Notes under the pieces: generated by a model
The model's database searches: none
The model's input: only the letters and a program-made list of their open reading frames with translations
Told to the model about the DNA's origin: nothing
Position numbers and translations under genes: made by a program
Assembly: GCA_942491735.1 (NCBI GenBank)
Contig: CALOCN010000014.1
Coordinates: forward strand, 124,001 to 188,000
From: CALOCN01 sp942491735
GTDB taxonomy: Bacteria; Eisenbacteria; RBG-16-71-46; JABDJR01
Direction: 5' to 3'
Length of the DNA stretch: 64,000 bases
Shown here: piece by piece, positions 28,896 through 37,368 of the stretch
Numbering within the stretch: position 1 is the first letter of the stretch
Layout: every line of letters begins with the position of its first letter

Positions 28896-30170
28896 ATGAG
28901 AACACCCTCCATCACTGCGACCCTGATGCTTGCTTTGGCCGCGGGGCGCGTTGCGCCCGGCGCGGCCCAGGAAGCCCCCGATACCACCCAGGCGTCCCCG
29001 GAGGCGATTCGGGTGTTCCTCGACTGCCAGACGTTCTACTGCGACTTCGACCACTTTCGCCGCGAAATCACCTTCGTGAACTGGATGCGGGATCGACAGG
29101 ACGCTCAGGTGCACGTCCTGGGTACCCAGCAACCCACGGGGGGTGGTGGGCGTGATCACACCTTGACCTTCATTGGGCTGCGGGAGTTCGCCGGTCGCGT
29201 GGACACCCTGTCCTATGTCTCCAGCAACACCGACACGGAGGCCGAGATCCGGGACGGACTGGTACACACGGTCAAGATGGGGCTCATGCGGTACGTTGCC
29301 GGGACGCCGTCGGCGGGCCGGATCAGCATTACCTACGAGGCCCCGTCCGAAGAAGCCCAGGAGACGGAGGCCGAGGACCCCTGGAACCTATGGGTTTTCC
29401 AGATTCGCGTGGGTGGATACTTCAACGGAGAAACCAACCGCCGGTACGTATCCGGGAACGGATCCATCGGCGCCAACCGGACCGACGAGAACTTCAAGCT
29501 GGAGCTGGGTGTGTACGGGAGGTACAGCCGGGACGAGACCGACGTGCCGGAGCAGGACACCACGTACGTCAACACGCAGGAACGCTACGATTTCGACGGG
29601 CTTGCGGTGTGGAGTCTGGGTCCTCACTGGTCGGCGGGAGCGATCGGGCGCGTCTCCAGGGACACGTTCGTCAACCAGCTCCTGGCCGTTGAAGCCGGGC
29701 CCGCGATCGAGTACAACATCTGGCCCTACGACGAGTCCACGCGGCGAGCCCTGACCTTTCTCTATACGATCGGCGTAGCGGCCTTCGAGTACGAGGAGAT
29801 CACCGCTTACGGGAAGACCTCGGAGACCCTGCCAAAGCATGTACTGGATATCGACGTCAGCGCGCAACAGCCCTGGGGATCGATCGATGGATCCGTGGAG
29901 GTGTCGCAGTACCTGCACGATCTCACCAAGCATCGCATCGACCTGTACGGCGGGTTCAGCATTCGACTTGCTCGCGGCTTCGACCTCAGCTTCTGGGGAG
30001 GCGTGTCCCGGGTCAAGGACCAGCTCTTCATTTCCGGGATCGGGCTGACCACCGAGGAGCGGCTGTTGAGGACGCGGCAGTCCGAGACCGATTTCTTCTA
30101 CTATGGAAACGTCAACTTCAGCTTTCGCTTCGGGTCGAAGTTCGCCAACATCGTGAACCCAAGGATGTAG
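28896..30170 (+). CDS. Secreted protein with C-terminal outer-membrane beta-barrel
   Basis: 424 residues from the ATG at 28896 (GAGGAG upstream). A signal peptide is followed by a ~150-residue globular part beginning FLDCQTFYCDFDHFRREI, then from ~residue 165 by amphipathic beta strands alternating aromatic and small residues (FKLELGVYGRYSRDE, LDIDVSAQQPWGSIDG, NVNFSFRFGSKF). The last strands suggest an eight- to twelve-stranded barrel. The N-terminal domain with CxxxxC after the leader resembles a domain I have seen attached to such barrels, but I cannot name it. It is divergent from the VWA/two-component operon. Confidence 0.78.
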   Translation: MRTPSITATLMLALAAGRVAPGAAQEAPDTTQASPEAIRVFLDCQTFYCDFDHFRREITFVNWMRDRQDAQVHVLGTQQPTGGGGRDHTLTFIGLREFAGRVDTLSYVSSNTDTEAEIRDGLVHTVKMGLMRYVAGTPSAGRISITYEAPSEEAQETEAEDPWNLWVFQIRVGGYFNGETNRRYVSGNGSIGANRTDENFKLELGVYGRYSRDETDVPEQDTTYVNTQERYDFDGLAVWSLGPHWSAGAIGRVSRDTFVNQLLAVEAGPAIEYNIWPYDESTRRALTFLYTIGVAAFEYEEITAYGKTSETLPKHVLDIDVSAQQPWGSIDGSVEVSQYLHDLTKHRIDLYGGFSIRLARGFDLSFWGGVSRVKDQLFISGIGLTTEERLLRTRQSETDFFYYGNVNFSFRFGSKFANIVNPRM

Positions 30171-30425
30171 AGGGGTAGAGGGCGCGGTCCGGGGGCGTGC
30201 CGGATGCGATGGAGAAGGCGGGAATCTGCCTCTACCAGAATGCAGGTTGCGAGAGGATCGTACCTACTTGGGCGAAGGCAAGAACACGCGAGATTCCAGC
30301 CTGGCAAGCGACGTCCAATCTGTCAGTTACGGGAGTGCATGCAACGTGGCGCCTTTCCAACGGTTCACGCTTGGGCGAATGCACCCTGCACCTCCGTATG
30401 CCTATTCCGGGTGCGGCGGGTGCGC
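30171..30425. other. Intergenic stretch, nothing supported
   Basis: 255 bases between the barrel gene and the 3' end of the beta-helix gene. Short open frames run through it but have no ribosome site and overlap the neighbouring gene out of frame. No clear terminator hairpin is seen. Confidence 0.5.
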
Positions 30426-31754
30426 TTAATGACTCCTGGACTTCAGTAGCCCCCACGACAAGCGCACCGTGCGCCGCGAACACTCAGGTGCAGCGGAGAA
30501 CCCTAAGGGTGCGAGCGGATGAGTGAGGGCAGGAGAGTGCTGGGACAGAGTGTAGTGTCCCAGAGAGACATCACAGAACAGCGGGTCAGCCCAGAGCGCG
30601 CCTTCGGATGGATAGGACGGGCAAGCGGACTCGTCCTCCGCGGTGGACCAGAAGAGGTTTCCAAGGAGACTGACGTCGGCGGGGGGGTGCGAACGGACCA
30701 AGCATCGCTCTGAACCGCTGGTGACAATATTGCGCTGCAGTCGTGTCGTGCCCTCGCCATGAATGGTAATTGGGGCCGCCGCCAATCCCCGCGAGCCTTC
30801 ACAAGAATTACCAGCAATCGTGTTGTTCACAACCAGGCCCTGTGAGTTGTAGAACAAAGCTCCACTGCCACAGCCTTCAATGTGGCTCTTGTGTCGGGCA
30901 GTATTGAGTGAGATGAGGTTGTTTGAAACCGTGAAGTCCATTGGACCTCTCTGACCAGCATTCATGACAACAAGGAGGCCGCCCCCATGGTCGCCGCAGA
31001 TGTTGCCGGTAATGGTATTGCCGGAAACGATGGTTCCATCAGTGCCAACCATTATCGAGATACCGCCTCCATCTCCGCTTGTGACAACGTTGTCGAGAAT
31101 CGTGTTGTTGATGATTTCGGGTGCCATGTAACCCGCTGCAAAGATGCCTCCACCCTGATTGCCGGATACATTGCTGGATATGGTGTTGTCCTCGATAACC
31201 GGGCGCCAGGTCATTGTGCTTGTTGAGCCATAGCAGGCAATCCCGCCGCCGACGCCAAGGCGAGATCGCTCGTACTGATATTCGGAATAGTTCTCGGTTA
31301 TCAGATTCCCTCGAATAGTAGGTTCTGCATCGTGAATGGTGATTCCGCCTCCGGTCGGAAGACGGACCGACTCTGCGTCGGTGCGTCCGCCGCGGATCGT
31401 GAAACCTTGAATGAGCGTGTTGCGGTCCTCGCCTGAGGTAATGTAGATGACGGATCGACCCTCTGCGTCCGAACCATCAATGGTGGTGAACTGAGGCCCT
31501 TTGGTAGCGATCAGGGCGATGGATTTTCCCCCAAGGTTGATTGACTCACGGTACAGACCCTCGCCAACAAGGATTGAGTCGCCCGAAACAGCTTGATCAA
31601 TTGCTGACTGGATAGTAGCTTGAGGTTCTTGGTTGCCCAGATGAAGCAGCCTAATCTCATGGTTGTGGATTGCAAGTTCGGAGCTTGAACTCAATCCTGA
31701 GACCAACAACCCTGCGATGAGGGTCACAATGACTCGCCGTCTTGCCGTGATCAT
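30426..31754 (-). CDS. Secreted right-handed parallel beta-helix protein
   Basis: 442 residues from the ATG at 31754; a second ATG at 31763 adds three residues. A signal peptide (RRRVIVTLIAGLLVSGLSSSS) is followed by ATIQSAIDQAVSGDSILVGEG, the standard opening of pectate-lyase-like helices, and by many NNTI/GNTI coils (GGGIFAAGY, NNTILDNVVTSGDGGGI, GNTITGNICGDHGGG). Such proteins bind or cleave polysaccharide, but no lyase catalytic set is obvious. The 5' end overlaps that of the divergent lipoprotein gene by about 26 bases. Confidence 0.85.
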   Translation of the reverse strand: MITARRRVIVTLIAGLLVSGLSSSSELAIHNHEIRLLHLGNQEPQATIQSAIDQAVSGDSILVGEGLYRESINLGGKSIALIATKGPQFTTIDGSDAEGRSVIYITSGEDRNTLIQGFTIRGGRTDAESVRLPTGGGITIHDAEPTIRGNLITENYSEYQYERSRLGVGGGIACYGSTSTMTWRPVIEDNTISSNVSGNQGGGIFAAGYMAPEIINNTILDNVVTSGDGGGISIMVGTDGTIVSGNTITGNICGDHGGGLLVVMNAGQRGPMDFTVSNNLISLNTARHKSHIEGCGSGALFYNSQGLVVNNTIAGNSCEGSRGLAAAPITIHGEGTTRLQRNIVTSGSERCLVRSHPPADVSLLGNLFWSTAEDESACPSYPSEGALWADPLFCDVSLGHYTLSQHSPALTHPLAPLGFSAAPECSRRTVRLSWGLLKSRSH

Positions 31755-32214
31755 TAGCACCATCAGTTTCTTGGGTTGTAATGAGTCCCCGGTAGCCTTG
31801 CCATTTCCCTCCCAAGGCGACTACGCGACGCTAGCAGACGATACGAGCGTAACATTGAGCGTTGCTCACCAAATCTACAACCTTTCGACGCTCCTTGGTA
31901 GTCAGCGTCCAGACCCTAGTGATCTGCCCTACGCAGTGCTTCCGCAAGAGTTTCAGTGCCCCCGCCTTACGATTACCCAGGTGACGGAGGCAACCGTCAC
32001 CATCGTCGCATCATACGGTACAGGCGAGTGTTGTTCACACATATCCGAGGGGCTCTGGTCTGGAGAGTTCTCTTTCGCTGTTACGAGGGGGGGCGGCGGG
32101 TTCGCGTTCGACGGAGTCTTTGATGTGGCGAGACAAACTTCTCGGATCTCGGGCCGAGTCTCTGGGGAGCATATTCGAACTGAATTGGGGGGAGTTTGTT
32201 TCATCGCTATGTAG
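31729..32214 (+). CDS. Small lipoprotein of unknown function
   Basis: 161 residues from the ATG at 31729, which has GAGG five bases upstream; an ATG at 31717 lacks a site. The leader MTRRLAVIISTISFLGC ends in a lipobox. The mature part is beta-rich with cysteines (FQCPRLTI, GTGECCSHI, GGVCFIAM) and no family I recognise. It is head-to-head with, and overlaps, the beta-helix gene. The next frame downstream belongs to the IS66-interrupted gene. Confidence 0.6.
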   Translation: MTRRLAVIISTISFLGCNESPVALPFPSQGDYATLADDTSVTLSVAHQIYNLSTLLGSQRPDPSDLPYAVLPQEFQCPRLTITQVTEATVTIVASYGTGECCSHISEGLWSGEFSFAVTRGGGGFAFDGVFDVARQTSRISGRVSGEHIRTELGGVCFIAM

Positions 32215-32421
32215 TGGCGCGGTATGTGGATGAAGACTCTTTGTTCGGCGGGATATTCGGCCTGGGCCCGGAAACATCTCCTTCTGACGCACGCATGTGG
32301 GAACACTGGGACAACGGAAGTCTTGCGATTCGTACGGTTCCGCCCAGCTTCACGGTGGGTGAAGATGCGGTAGTGCCTAGCGCGTTTGTAGGAGTTGATT
32401 CCTTCACGACGACACTCCAGC
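32196..32421 (+). pseudogene. 5' part of a gene interrupted by IS66 copy 1
   Basis: An open frame starting at a TTG (32196, with GGGGGGAG just upstream) or a nearby GTG reads ...FVGVDSFTTTLQ up to the IS66 left end. Removing the element and one 7-base target duplicate joins it in frame to PTLDEYCRRRSLGVRKWG at 34698 onward. Together they make about 205 codons before the second IS66 copy cuts the 3' end. No family is recognised. The start is uncertain, and a frameshift link to the preceding lipoprotein gene is possible. Confidence 0.5.
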
Positions 32422-32477
32422 GTAAACGGACAGCGGACGACGTAGTTCCCTCCGGGATCCAGTCTTGGTAGAACGGT

Positions 32478-32497
32478 AGCGACCCCGTTGGGGTCGC
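32478..32497 (+). terminator. Hairpin in IS66 left end
   Basis: GCGACCCC and GGGGTCGC flank a short loop and are followed by ATTCTTGT. The same hairpin is in copy 2 and, with one base changed, in the solo end near 63718, so it belongs to the element. Confidence 0.55.
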
Positions 32498-32529
32498 ATT
32501 CTTGTATCTACGAGGGAAGGAGCGGAGGG

Positions 32530-32796
32530 ATGACTGCGAAGACGCGCGTTCGGCGGACCCGGGAAGAGTGGCACCGATTGGTGGAGCGGTACGAAGCGGG
32601 CGGTCTGAGCCCGCGGGAGTTTTGTCGCCGGGAGGGACTCAACGACAACACGTTTCGCCTTTGGCGGAGCCGCGTTCGCTCCACGAGCACCGCGACCGGT
32701 CCGTTCGTGGAGGTGGTTCCCGTTGCCAGCCCGGAGTCGCCCTGGTCGATCGAACTCGAGTTGCCGAGCGGGACGAAGCTCCGGCTGCGTGGTTAG
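32530..32796 (+). CDS. tnpA: IS66 TnpA (orf1), helix-turn-helix accessory protein
   Basis: 88 residues from the ATG at 32530, with GGAGGG directly upstream. Contains the HTH segment GGLSPREFCRREGLNDNTFRL typical of IS66 OrfA proteins, which are needed for transposition together with TnpB and TnpC. It is intact and differs from copy 2 by one visible residue (Glu here, Lys in copy 2, in VERYxAGG). Confidence 0.9.
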   Translation: MTAKTRVRRTREEWHRLVERYEAGGLSPREFCRREGLNDNTFRLWRSRVRSTSTATGPFVEVVPVASPESPWSIELELPSGTKLRLRG

Positions 32797-32798
32797 GC

Positions 32799-33125
32799 AT
32801 GATCGCCGGGAACGAACCGCGTCGGATTCTGCTGTACGGGTCCCCTGTGGACATGCGCAAGTCGTTCAACGGTCTGCTGGCCATCGTCCAGGGCACGCTG
32901 GGTGAGGATTCCCTCACGGGAACTCTGTACGCGTTCGTGAACCGTCGTGGGAACTACCTGAAGTCGATCTACTGGGATCGGACAGGGTACTGCCTATTCG
33001 CAAAGCGACTGGAGCAGGGTCGATTTCGGTTTCCCGGTGGTAGCGGGAAGCACGAAGTGAGCGAAGCGATGTTTCGATTGCTTTTGGACGGAATCGTTCT
33101 TGAAAGAAGACGGAGGATGGATTAA
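32799..33125 (+). CDS. tnpB: IS66 TnpB (orf2) accessory protein
   Basis: 108 residues. It starts two bases after the tnpA stop. The family hallmarks YGSPVDMRKSFNGLLAIV, TLYAFVNRRGNYLKSIYWD and GYCLFAKRLEQGRF are complete. TnpB proteins of IS66 are essential partners of the transposase with no known catalytic centre. Confidence 0.93.
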   Translation: MIAGNEPRRILLYGSPVDMRKSFNGLLAIVQGTLGEDSLTGTLYAFVNRRGNYLKSIYWDRTGYCLFAKRLEQGRFRFPGGSGKHEVSEAMFRLLLDGIVLERRRRMD

Positions 33126-33134
33126 GAAAGAGGC

Positions 33135-34676
33135 ATGACACGAGCTGAGCGCGCCGCAACGATGAGTCAGGATGAAGTGGTCGCGTTGCTCGAGTCCCAT
33201 GATGAACTCAGCGCCCAACATGAAGAGCTTTGCCGCCAAGTGGCGTGGCTGAAGCGACAGGTGTTCGGATCGAAGTCGGACCGCCGGGTGCCTCTTCCCG
33301 GGGAGCAACTCACGCTCGGTGAGACGGATCCCGATGGTTCGGTGACTGCCGCAACGCTCCCTGTGAGCTCCCACCAACGCCGGCGGTCTCAGCCCCCGGT
33401 GAAGACCGGAGAGAGTGGCATTCGCTTCGACCCCTCGGTGCCGGTGAAGGTGATCGAGATTCCCAACCCCGAGCTTCACGACGTTCCCGCCGGTTCGTAT
33501 GAGACGATCCGGGAGGTGGTGACGGAACGGCTGGTGCAGAAGCCATCGACCTTTGAGGTGCACCGCTACGTCCGGACCGTGGTGAAGCTCCAGGACGGGA
33601 CGTTGAGCTGTCCCCCCGCACCGCCGTCGGTGCTGGAGCGCAGCCTGGCTGATGTGAGCCTGCTGGTGAACCTGGTGGTGGACAAGGTGCGCTACCACCT
33701 TCCCCTGTACCGTCAGCATGCACGGATGGCGGCGGCGGGAGTCCACTTGAGCCGGGCAACGCTGACGAACTGGTTCCATCGTACGGCCGAGCTGCTGGCG
33801 CCGATCCACGAAGCCCAGATGGCCTCGATTCTTCAGAGCGAGGTGTTGCTCATGGACGAGACCCCGATCCGGGCCGGTCCGTCCAAGAAGAAGCGGAAGA
33901 TGAAGACGGCGTACTTCTGGCCGGTGTACGGAGACCGGGACGAGGTCGGGTTCCCGTTTTCGTCAACGCGGAGTCACCAGGTGGTGGTGGACACCCTGAA
34001 GGGATACTCGAACACGCTGGTGACCGACGGGTACGCAGCCTATGACCGCTACGCGGAGCAAGTGAACGAGCTGGTCCATGCCCAGTGCTGGGCCCACGTG
34101 CGCCGGAAGTTCGTGGAGGCGGAGGCCAGCGAGCCGGAACTCTGTGGCCGGGTGCTGGATGGGATCAGCACGCTCTACGAGCACGAGGCGAAGATCCGGA
34201 ATCAGGAAGACGTGAAGCGGCACGCCTACCGCGGGGAACACGCGAAGCGGGTGGTGGATCGGATCTTCGAGGATCTGAAGCAGGCGTTCGAGGATCGGAT
34301 CCTGCTACCGCAGAGCCCGTTCACCCAGGCGGCGAACTACGCCCTGGAACGGGAGGCCGGTCTACGGGTGTTCCTCGAACATCCTGGAGTACCGGTGGAC
34401 ACCAACGCCGTGGAACGAGAGATCCGGCCGGTGGCCATCGGGCGCAAGAACTGGATGTTCTGCTGGACCGAAGTGGGTGCACAGTACGTTGGGACCCTGC
34501 AAAGCCTCGTATCGACCTGCCGACTCCAGGACATCGATCCCTACGTCTATCTGGTGGACGTTCTGCAGCGTGTGGACTCCCATCCCCAGAGTCTGGTCCG
34601 CCAGCTCACGCCGAGACTGTGGAAAGACCACTTCGGCCAGGACCCTCTACGCTCCCTCGCCGAACGCGGTCAATAA
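33135..34676 (+). CDS. tnpC: IS66 TnpC transposase (DDE)
   Basis: 513 residues. N-terminal coiled coil (VALLESHDELSAQHEELCRQVAWLKRQVFG), zinc-like region, then the DDE domain: DETPIRAG gives the first Asp, LVTDGYAAYDRYA the second, and NAVEREIRPVAIGRKNWMF the Glu block. The C-terminal IS66 tail (VDVLQRVDSHP) is present. It appears intact and functional. Confidence 0.95.
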   Translation: MTRAERAATMSQDEVVALLESHDELSAQHEELCRQVAWLKRQVFGSKSDRRVPLPGEQLTLGETDPDGSVTAATLPVSSHQRRRSQPPVKTGESGIRFDPSVPVKVIEIPNPELHDVPAGSYETIREVVTERLVQKPSTFEVHRYVRTVVKLQDGTLSCPPAPPSVLERSLADVSLLVNLVVDKVRYHLPLYRQHARMAAAGVHLSRATLTNWFHRTAELLAPIHEAQMASILQSEVLLMDETPIRAGPSKKKRKMKTAYFWPVYGDRDEVGFPFSSTRSHQVVVDTLKGYSNTLVTDGYAAYDRYAEQVNELVHAQCWAHVRRKFVEAEASEPELCGRVLDGISTLYEHEAKIRNQEDVKRHAYRGEHAKRVVDRIFEDLKQAFEDRILLPQSPFTQAANYALEREAGLRVFLEHPGVPVDTNAVEREIRPVAIGRKNWMFCWTEVGAQYVGTLQSLVSTCRLQDIDPYVYLVDVLQRVDSHPQSLVRQLTPRLWKDHFGQDPLRSLAERGQ

Positions 34677-34697
34677 CGCCGCTCGCTGACCGCTTAC

Positions 34698-35096
34698 CTC
34701 CAGCCAACGTTGGATGAGTATTGCAGGCGGCGCAGCCTTGGAGTGCGCAAGTGGGGGGCGGAAGTCATCGTGTTGTCGGCCGATTCCACCTTTCTTGCTG
34801 GCAACGCCCGAACGCTATCGGTGAGCCTAAAGTCCAAACGCAATGTGGCGGCGACAGAACACCTTCGCGTGGCACTGGCTTCGTACGATTCCTTCTCTGA
34901 CAGCCTGGCAATGACGAGTCCGCTCTCTATTACCGAAACGCTTCCAATCGTGTACACATCAGACACAGCCAATGTGTCTGTCAGCCTCGATGGCTTCGGG
35001 GAAGATACCAAGGGCATTGCCTTGATTGTCAGTCTCGTACCTGCAACCCTGCCGGTTACTGAAGACAATTGCGATGATTCATGGTGCTCTGGCCCA
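34698..35096 (+). pseudogene. Middle/3' remnant of the IS66-interrupted gene
   Basis: In frame with the segment ending at 32421 once IS66 copy 1 and its target duplicate are removed. It encodes a beta-rich sequence (EVIVLSADSTFLAGNARTLSV, SPLSITETLPIVYTSDTANV, VTEDNCDDSWCSG). The frame then runs into the right end of IS66 copy 2 and stops at 35147 inside it, so the natural C-terminus is missing. The Ser/Thr-rich strands suggest an extracellular beta-sandwich, with no named family. Confidence 0.55.
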
Positions 35097-35117
35097 GTAA
35101 GCGGTCAGCGAGCGGCG

Positions 35118-36659
35118 TTATTGACCGCGTTCGGCGAGGGAGCGTAGAGGGTCCTGGCCGAAGTGGTCTTTCCACAGTCTCGGCGTGAGCTGGCGGACCA
35201 GACTCTGGGGATGGGAGTCCACACGCTGCAGAACGTCCACCAGATAGACGTAGGGATCGATGTCCTGGAGTCGGCAGGTCGATACGAGGCTTTGCAGGGT
35301 CCCAACGTACTGTGCACCCACTTCGGTCCAGCAGAACATCCAGTTCTTGCGCCCGATGGCCACCGGCCGGATCTCTCGTTCCACGGCGTTGGTGTCCACC
35401 GGTACTCCAGGATGTTCGAGGAACACCCGTAGACCGGCCTCCCGTTCCAGGGCGTAGTTCGCCGCCTGGGTGAACGGGCTCTGCGGTAGCAGGATCCGAT
35501 CCTCGAACGCCTGCTTCAGATCCTCGAAGATCCGATCCACCACCCGCTTCGCGTGTTCCCCGCGGTAGGCGTGCCGCTTCACGTCTTCCTGATTCCGGAT
35601 CTTCGCCTCGTGCTCGTAGAGCGTGCTGATCCCATCCAGCACCCGGCCACAGAGTTCCGGCTCGCTGGCCTCCGCCTCCACGAACTTCCGGCGCACGTGG
35701 GCCCAGCACTGGGCATGGACCAGCTCGTTCACTTGCTCCGCGTAGCGGTCATAGGCTGCGTACCCGTCGGTCACCAGCGTGTTCGAGTATCCCTTCAGGG
35801 TGTCCACCACCACCTGGTGACTCCGCGTTGACGAAAACGGGAACCCGACCTCGTCCCGGTCTCCGTACACCGGCCAGAAGTACGCCGTCTTCATCTTCCG
35901 CTTCTTCTTGGACGGACCGGCCCGGATCGGGGTCTCGTCCATGAGCAACACCTCGCTCTGAAGAATCGAGGCCATCTGGGCTTCGTGGATCGGCGCCAGC
36001 AGCTCGGCCGTACGATGGAACCAGTTCGTCAGCGTTGCCCGGCTCAAGTGGACTCCCGCCGCCGCCATCCGTGCATGCTGACGGTACAGGGGAAGGTGGT
36101 AGCGCACCTTGTCCACCACCAGGTTCACCAGCAGGCTCACATCAGCCAGGCTGCGCTCCAGCACCGACGGCGGTGCGGGGGGACAGCTCAACGTCCCGTC
36201 CTGGAGCTTCACCACGGTCCGGACGTAGCGGTGCACCTCAAAGGTCGATGGCTTCTGCACCAGCCGTTCCGTCACCACCTCCCGGATCGTCTCATACGAA
36301 CCGGCGGGAACGTCGTGAAGCTCGGGGTTGGGAATCTCGATCACCTTCACCGGCACCGAGGGGTCGAAGCGAATGCCACTCTCTCCGGTCTTCACCGGGG
36401 GCTGAGACCGCCGGCGTTGGTGGGAGCTCACAGGGAGCGTTGCGGCAGTCACCGAACCATCGGGATCCGTCTCACCGAGCGTGAGTTGCTCCCCGGGAAG
36501 AGGCACCCGGCGGTCCGACTTCGATCCGAACACCTGTCGCTTCAGCCACGCCACTTGGCGGCAAAGCTCTTCATGTTGGGCGCTGAGTTCATCATGGGAC
36601 TCGAGCAACGCGACCACTTCATCCTGACTCATCGTTGCGGCGCGCTCAGCTCGTGTCAT
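35118..36659 (-). CDS. tnpC: IS66 TnpC transposase, copy 2
   Basis: 513 residues, identical along its length to the copy 1 product as far as I can read, with the same DETPIRAG, LVTDGYAAYDRYA and NAVEREIRP catalytic blocks. Intact, so either copy could mobilise both, or related solo ends elsewhere in the window. Confidence 0.95.
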   Translation of the reverse strand: MTRAERAATMSQDEVVALLESHDELSAQHEELCRQVAWLKRQVFGSKSDRRVPLPGEQLTLGETDPDGSVTAATLPVSSHQRRRSQPPVKTGESGIRFDPSVPVKVIEIPNPELHDVPAGSYETIREVVTERLVQKPSTFEVHRYVRTVVKLQDGTLSCPPAPPSVLERSLADVSLLVNLVVDKVRYHLPLYRQHARMAAAGVHLSRATLTNWFHRTAELLAPIHEAQMASILQSEVLLMDETPIRAGPSKKKRKMKTAYFWPVYGDRDEVGFPFSSTRSHQVVVDTLKGYSNTLVTDGYAAYDRYAEQVNELVHAQCWAHVRRKFVEAEASEPELCGRVLDGISTLYEHEAKIRNQEDVKRHAYRGEHAKRVVDRIFEDLKQAFEDRILLPQSPFTQAANYALEREAGLRVFLEHPGVPVDTNAVEREIRPVAIGRKNWMFCWTEVGAQYVGTLQSLVSTCRLQDIDPYVYLVDVLQRVDSHPQSLVRQLTPRLWKDHFGQDPLRSLAERGQ

Positions 36660-36668
36660 GCCTCTTTC

Positions 36669-36995
36669 TTAATCCATCCTCCGTCTTCTTTCAAGAACGA
36701 TTCCGTCCAAAAGCAATCGAAACATCGCTTCGCTCACTTCGTGCTTCCCGCTACCACCGGGAAACCGAAATCGACCCTGCTCCAGTCGCTTTGCGAATAG
36801 GCAGTACCCTGTCCGATCCCAGTAGATCGACTTCAGGTAGTTCCCACGACGGTTCACGAACGCGTACAGAGTTCCCGTGAGGGAATCCTCACCCAGCGTG
36901 CCCTGGACGATGGCCAGCAGACCGTTGAACGACTTGCGCATGTCCACAGGGGACCCGTACAGCAGAATCCGACGCGGTTCGTTCCCGGCGATCAT
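36669..36995 (-). CDS. tnpB: IS66 TnpB accessory protein, copy 2
   Basis: 108 residues, same sequence as copy 1 (YGSPVDMRKSFNGLLAIV, YAFVNRRGNYLKSIYWD). Starts two bases after the copy 2 tnpA stop. Confidence 0.93.
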   Translation of the reverse strand: MIAGNEPRRILLYGSPVDMRKSFNGLLAIVQGTLGEDSLTGTLYAFVNRRGNYLKSIYWDRTGYCLFAKRLEQGRFRFPGGSGKHEVSEAMFRLLLDGIVLERRRRMD

Positions 36996-36997
36996 GC

Positions 36998-37264
36998 CTA
37001 ACCACGCAGCCGGAGCTTCGTCCCGCTCGGCAACTCGAGTTCGATCGACCAGGGCGACTCCGGGCTGGCAACGGGAACCACCTCCACGAACGGACCGGTC
37101 GCGGTGCTCGTGGAGCGAACGCGGCTCCGCCAAAGGCGAAACGTGTTGTCGTTGAGTCCCTCCCGGCGACAAAACTCCCGCGGGCTCAGACCGCCCGCTT
37201 TGTACCGCTCCACCAATCGGTGCCACTCTTCCCGGGTCCGCCGAACGCGCGTCTTCGCAGTCAT
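36998..37264 (-). CDS. tnpA: IS66 TnpA, copy 2
   Basis: 88 residues from the ATG at 37264 with GGAGGG upstream. Same as copy 1 except Lys for Glu in VERYKAGG. The single change shows the two copies have begun to diverge and are not an assembly duplication artefact of one read. Confidence 0.9.
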   Translation of the reverse strand: MTAKTRVRRTREEWHRLVERYKAGGLSPREFCRREGLNDNTFRLWRSRVRSTSTATGPFVEVVPVASPESPWSIELELPSGTKLRLRG

Positions 37265-37368
37265 CCCTCCGCTCCTTCCCTCGTAGATACAAGAATGCGA
37301 CCCCAACGGGGTCGCTACCGTTCTACCAAGACTGGATCCCGGAGGGAACTACGTCGTCCGCTGTCCGT

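Larger units (their letters stand above)
32422..34697 (+). mobile_element. IS66 family element, copy 1
   Basis: 2276 bp. Imperfect terminal inverted repeats: left GTAAACGGACAGCGGACGAC, right (reverse) GTAAGCGGTCAGCGAGCGGC. It carries tnpA, tnpB and tnpC in the usual IS66 order. The flanks carry a 7-base direct repeat CTCCAGC (32415-32421 and 34698-34704), showing a simple insertion. A hairpin at 32478-32497 near the left end (GCGACCCC/GGGGTCGC followed by ATTCTTG) looks like a barrier to transcription entering from outside. Confidence 0.93.

Noticed and set aside
30197..30526. Forward open frame in the gap after the barrel gene
   Set aside because: It overlaps the 3' end of the beta-helix gene on the other strand, has no ribosome site and no family pattern.
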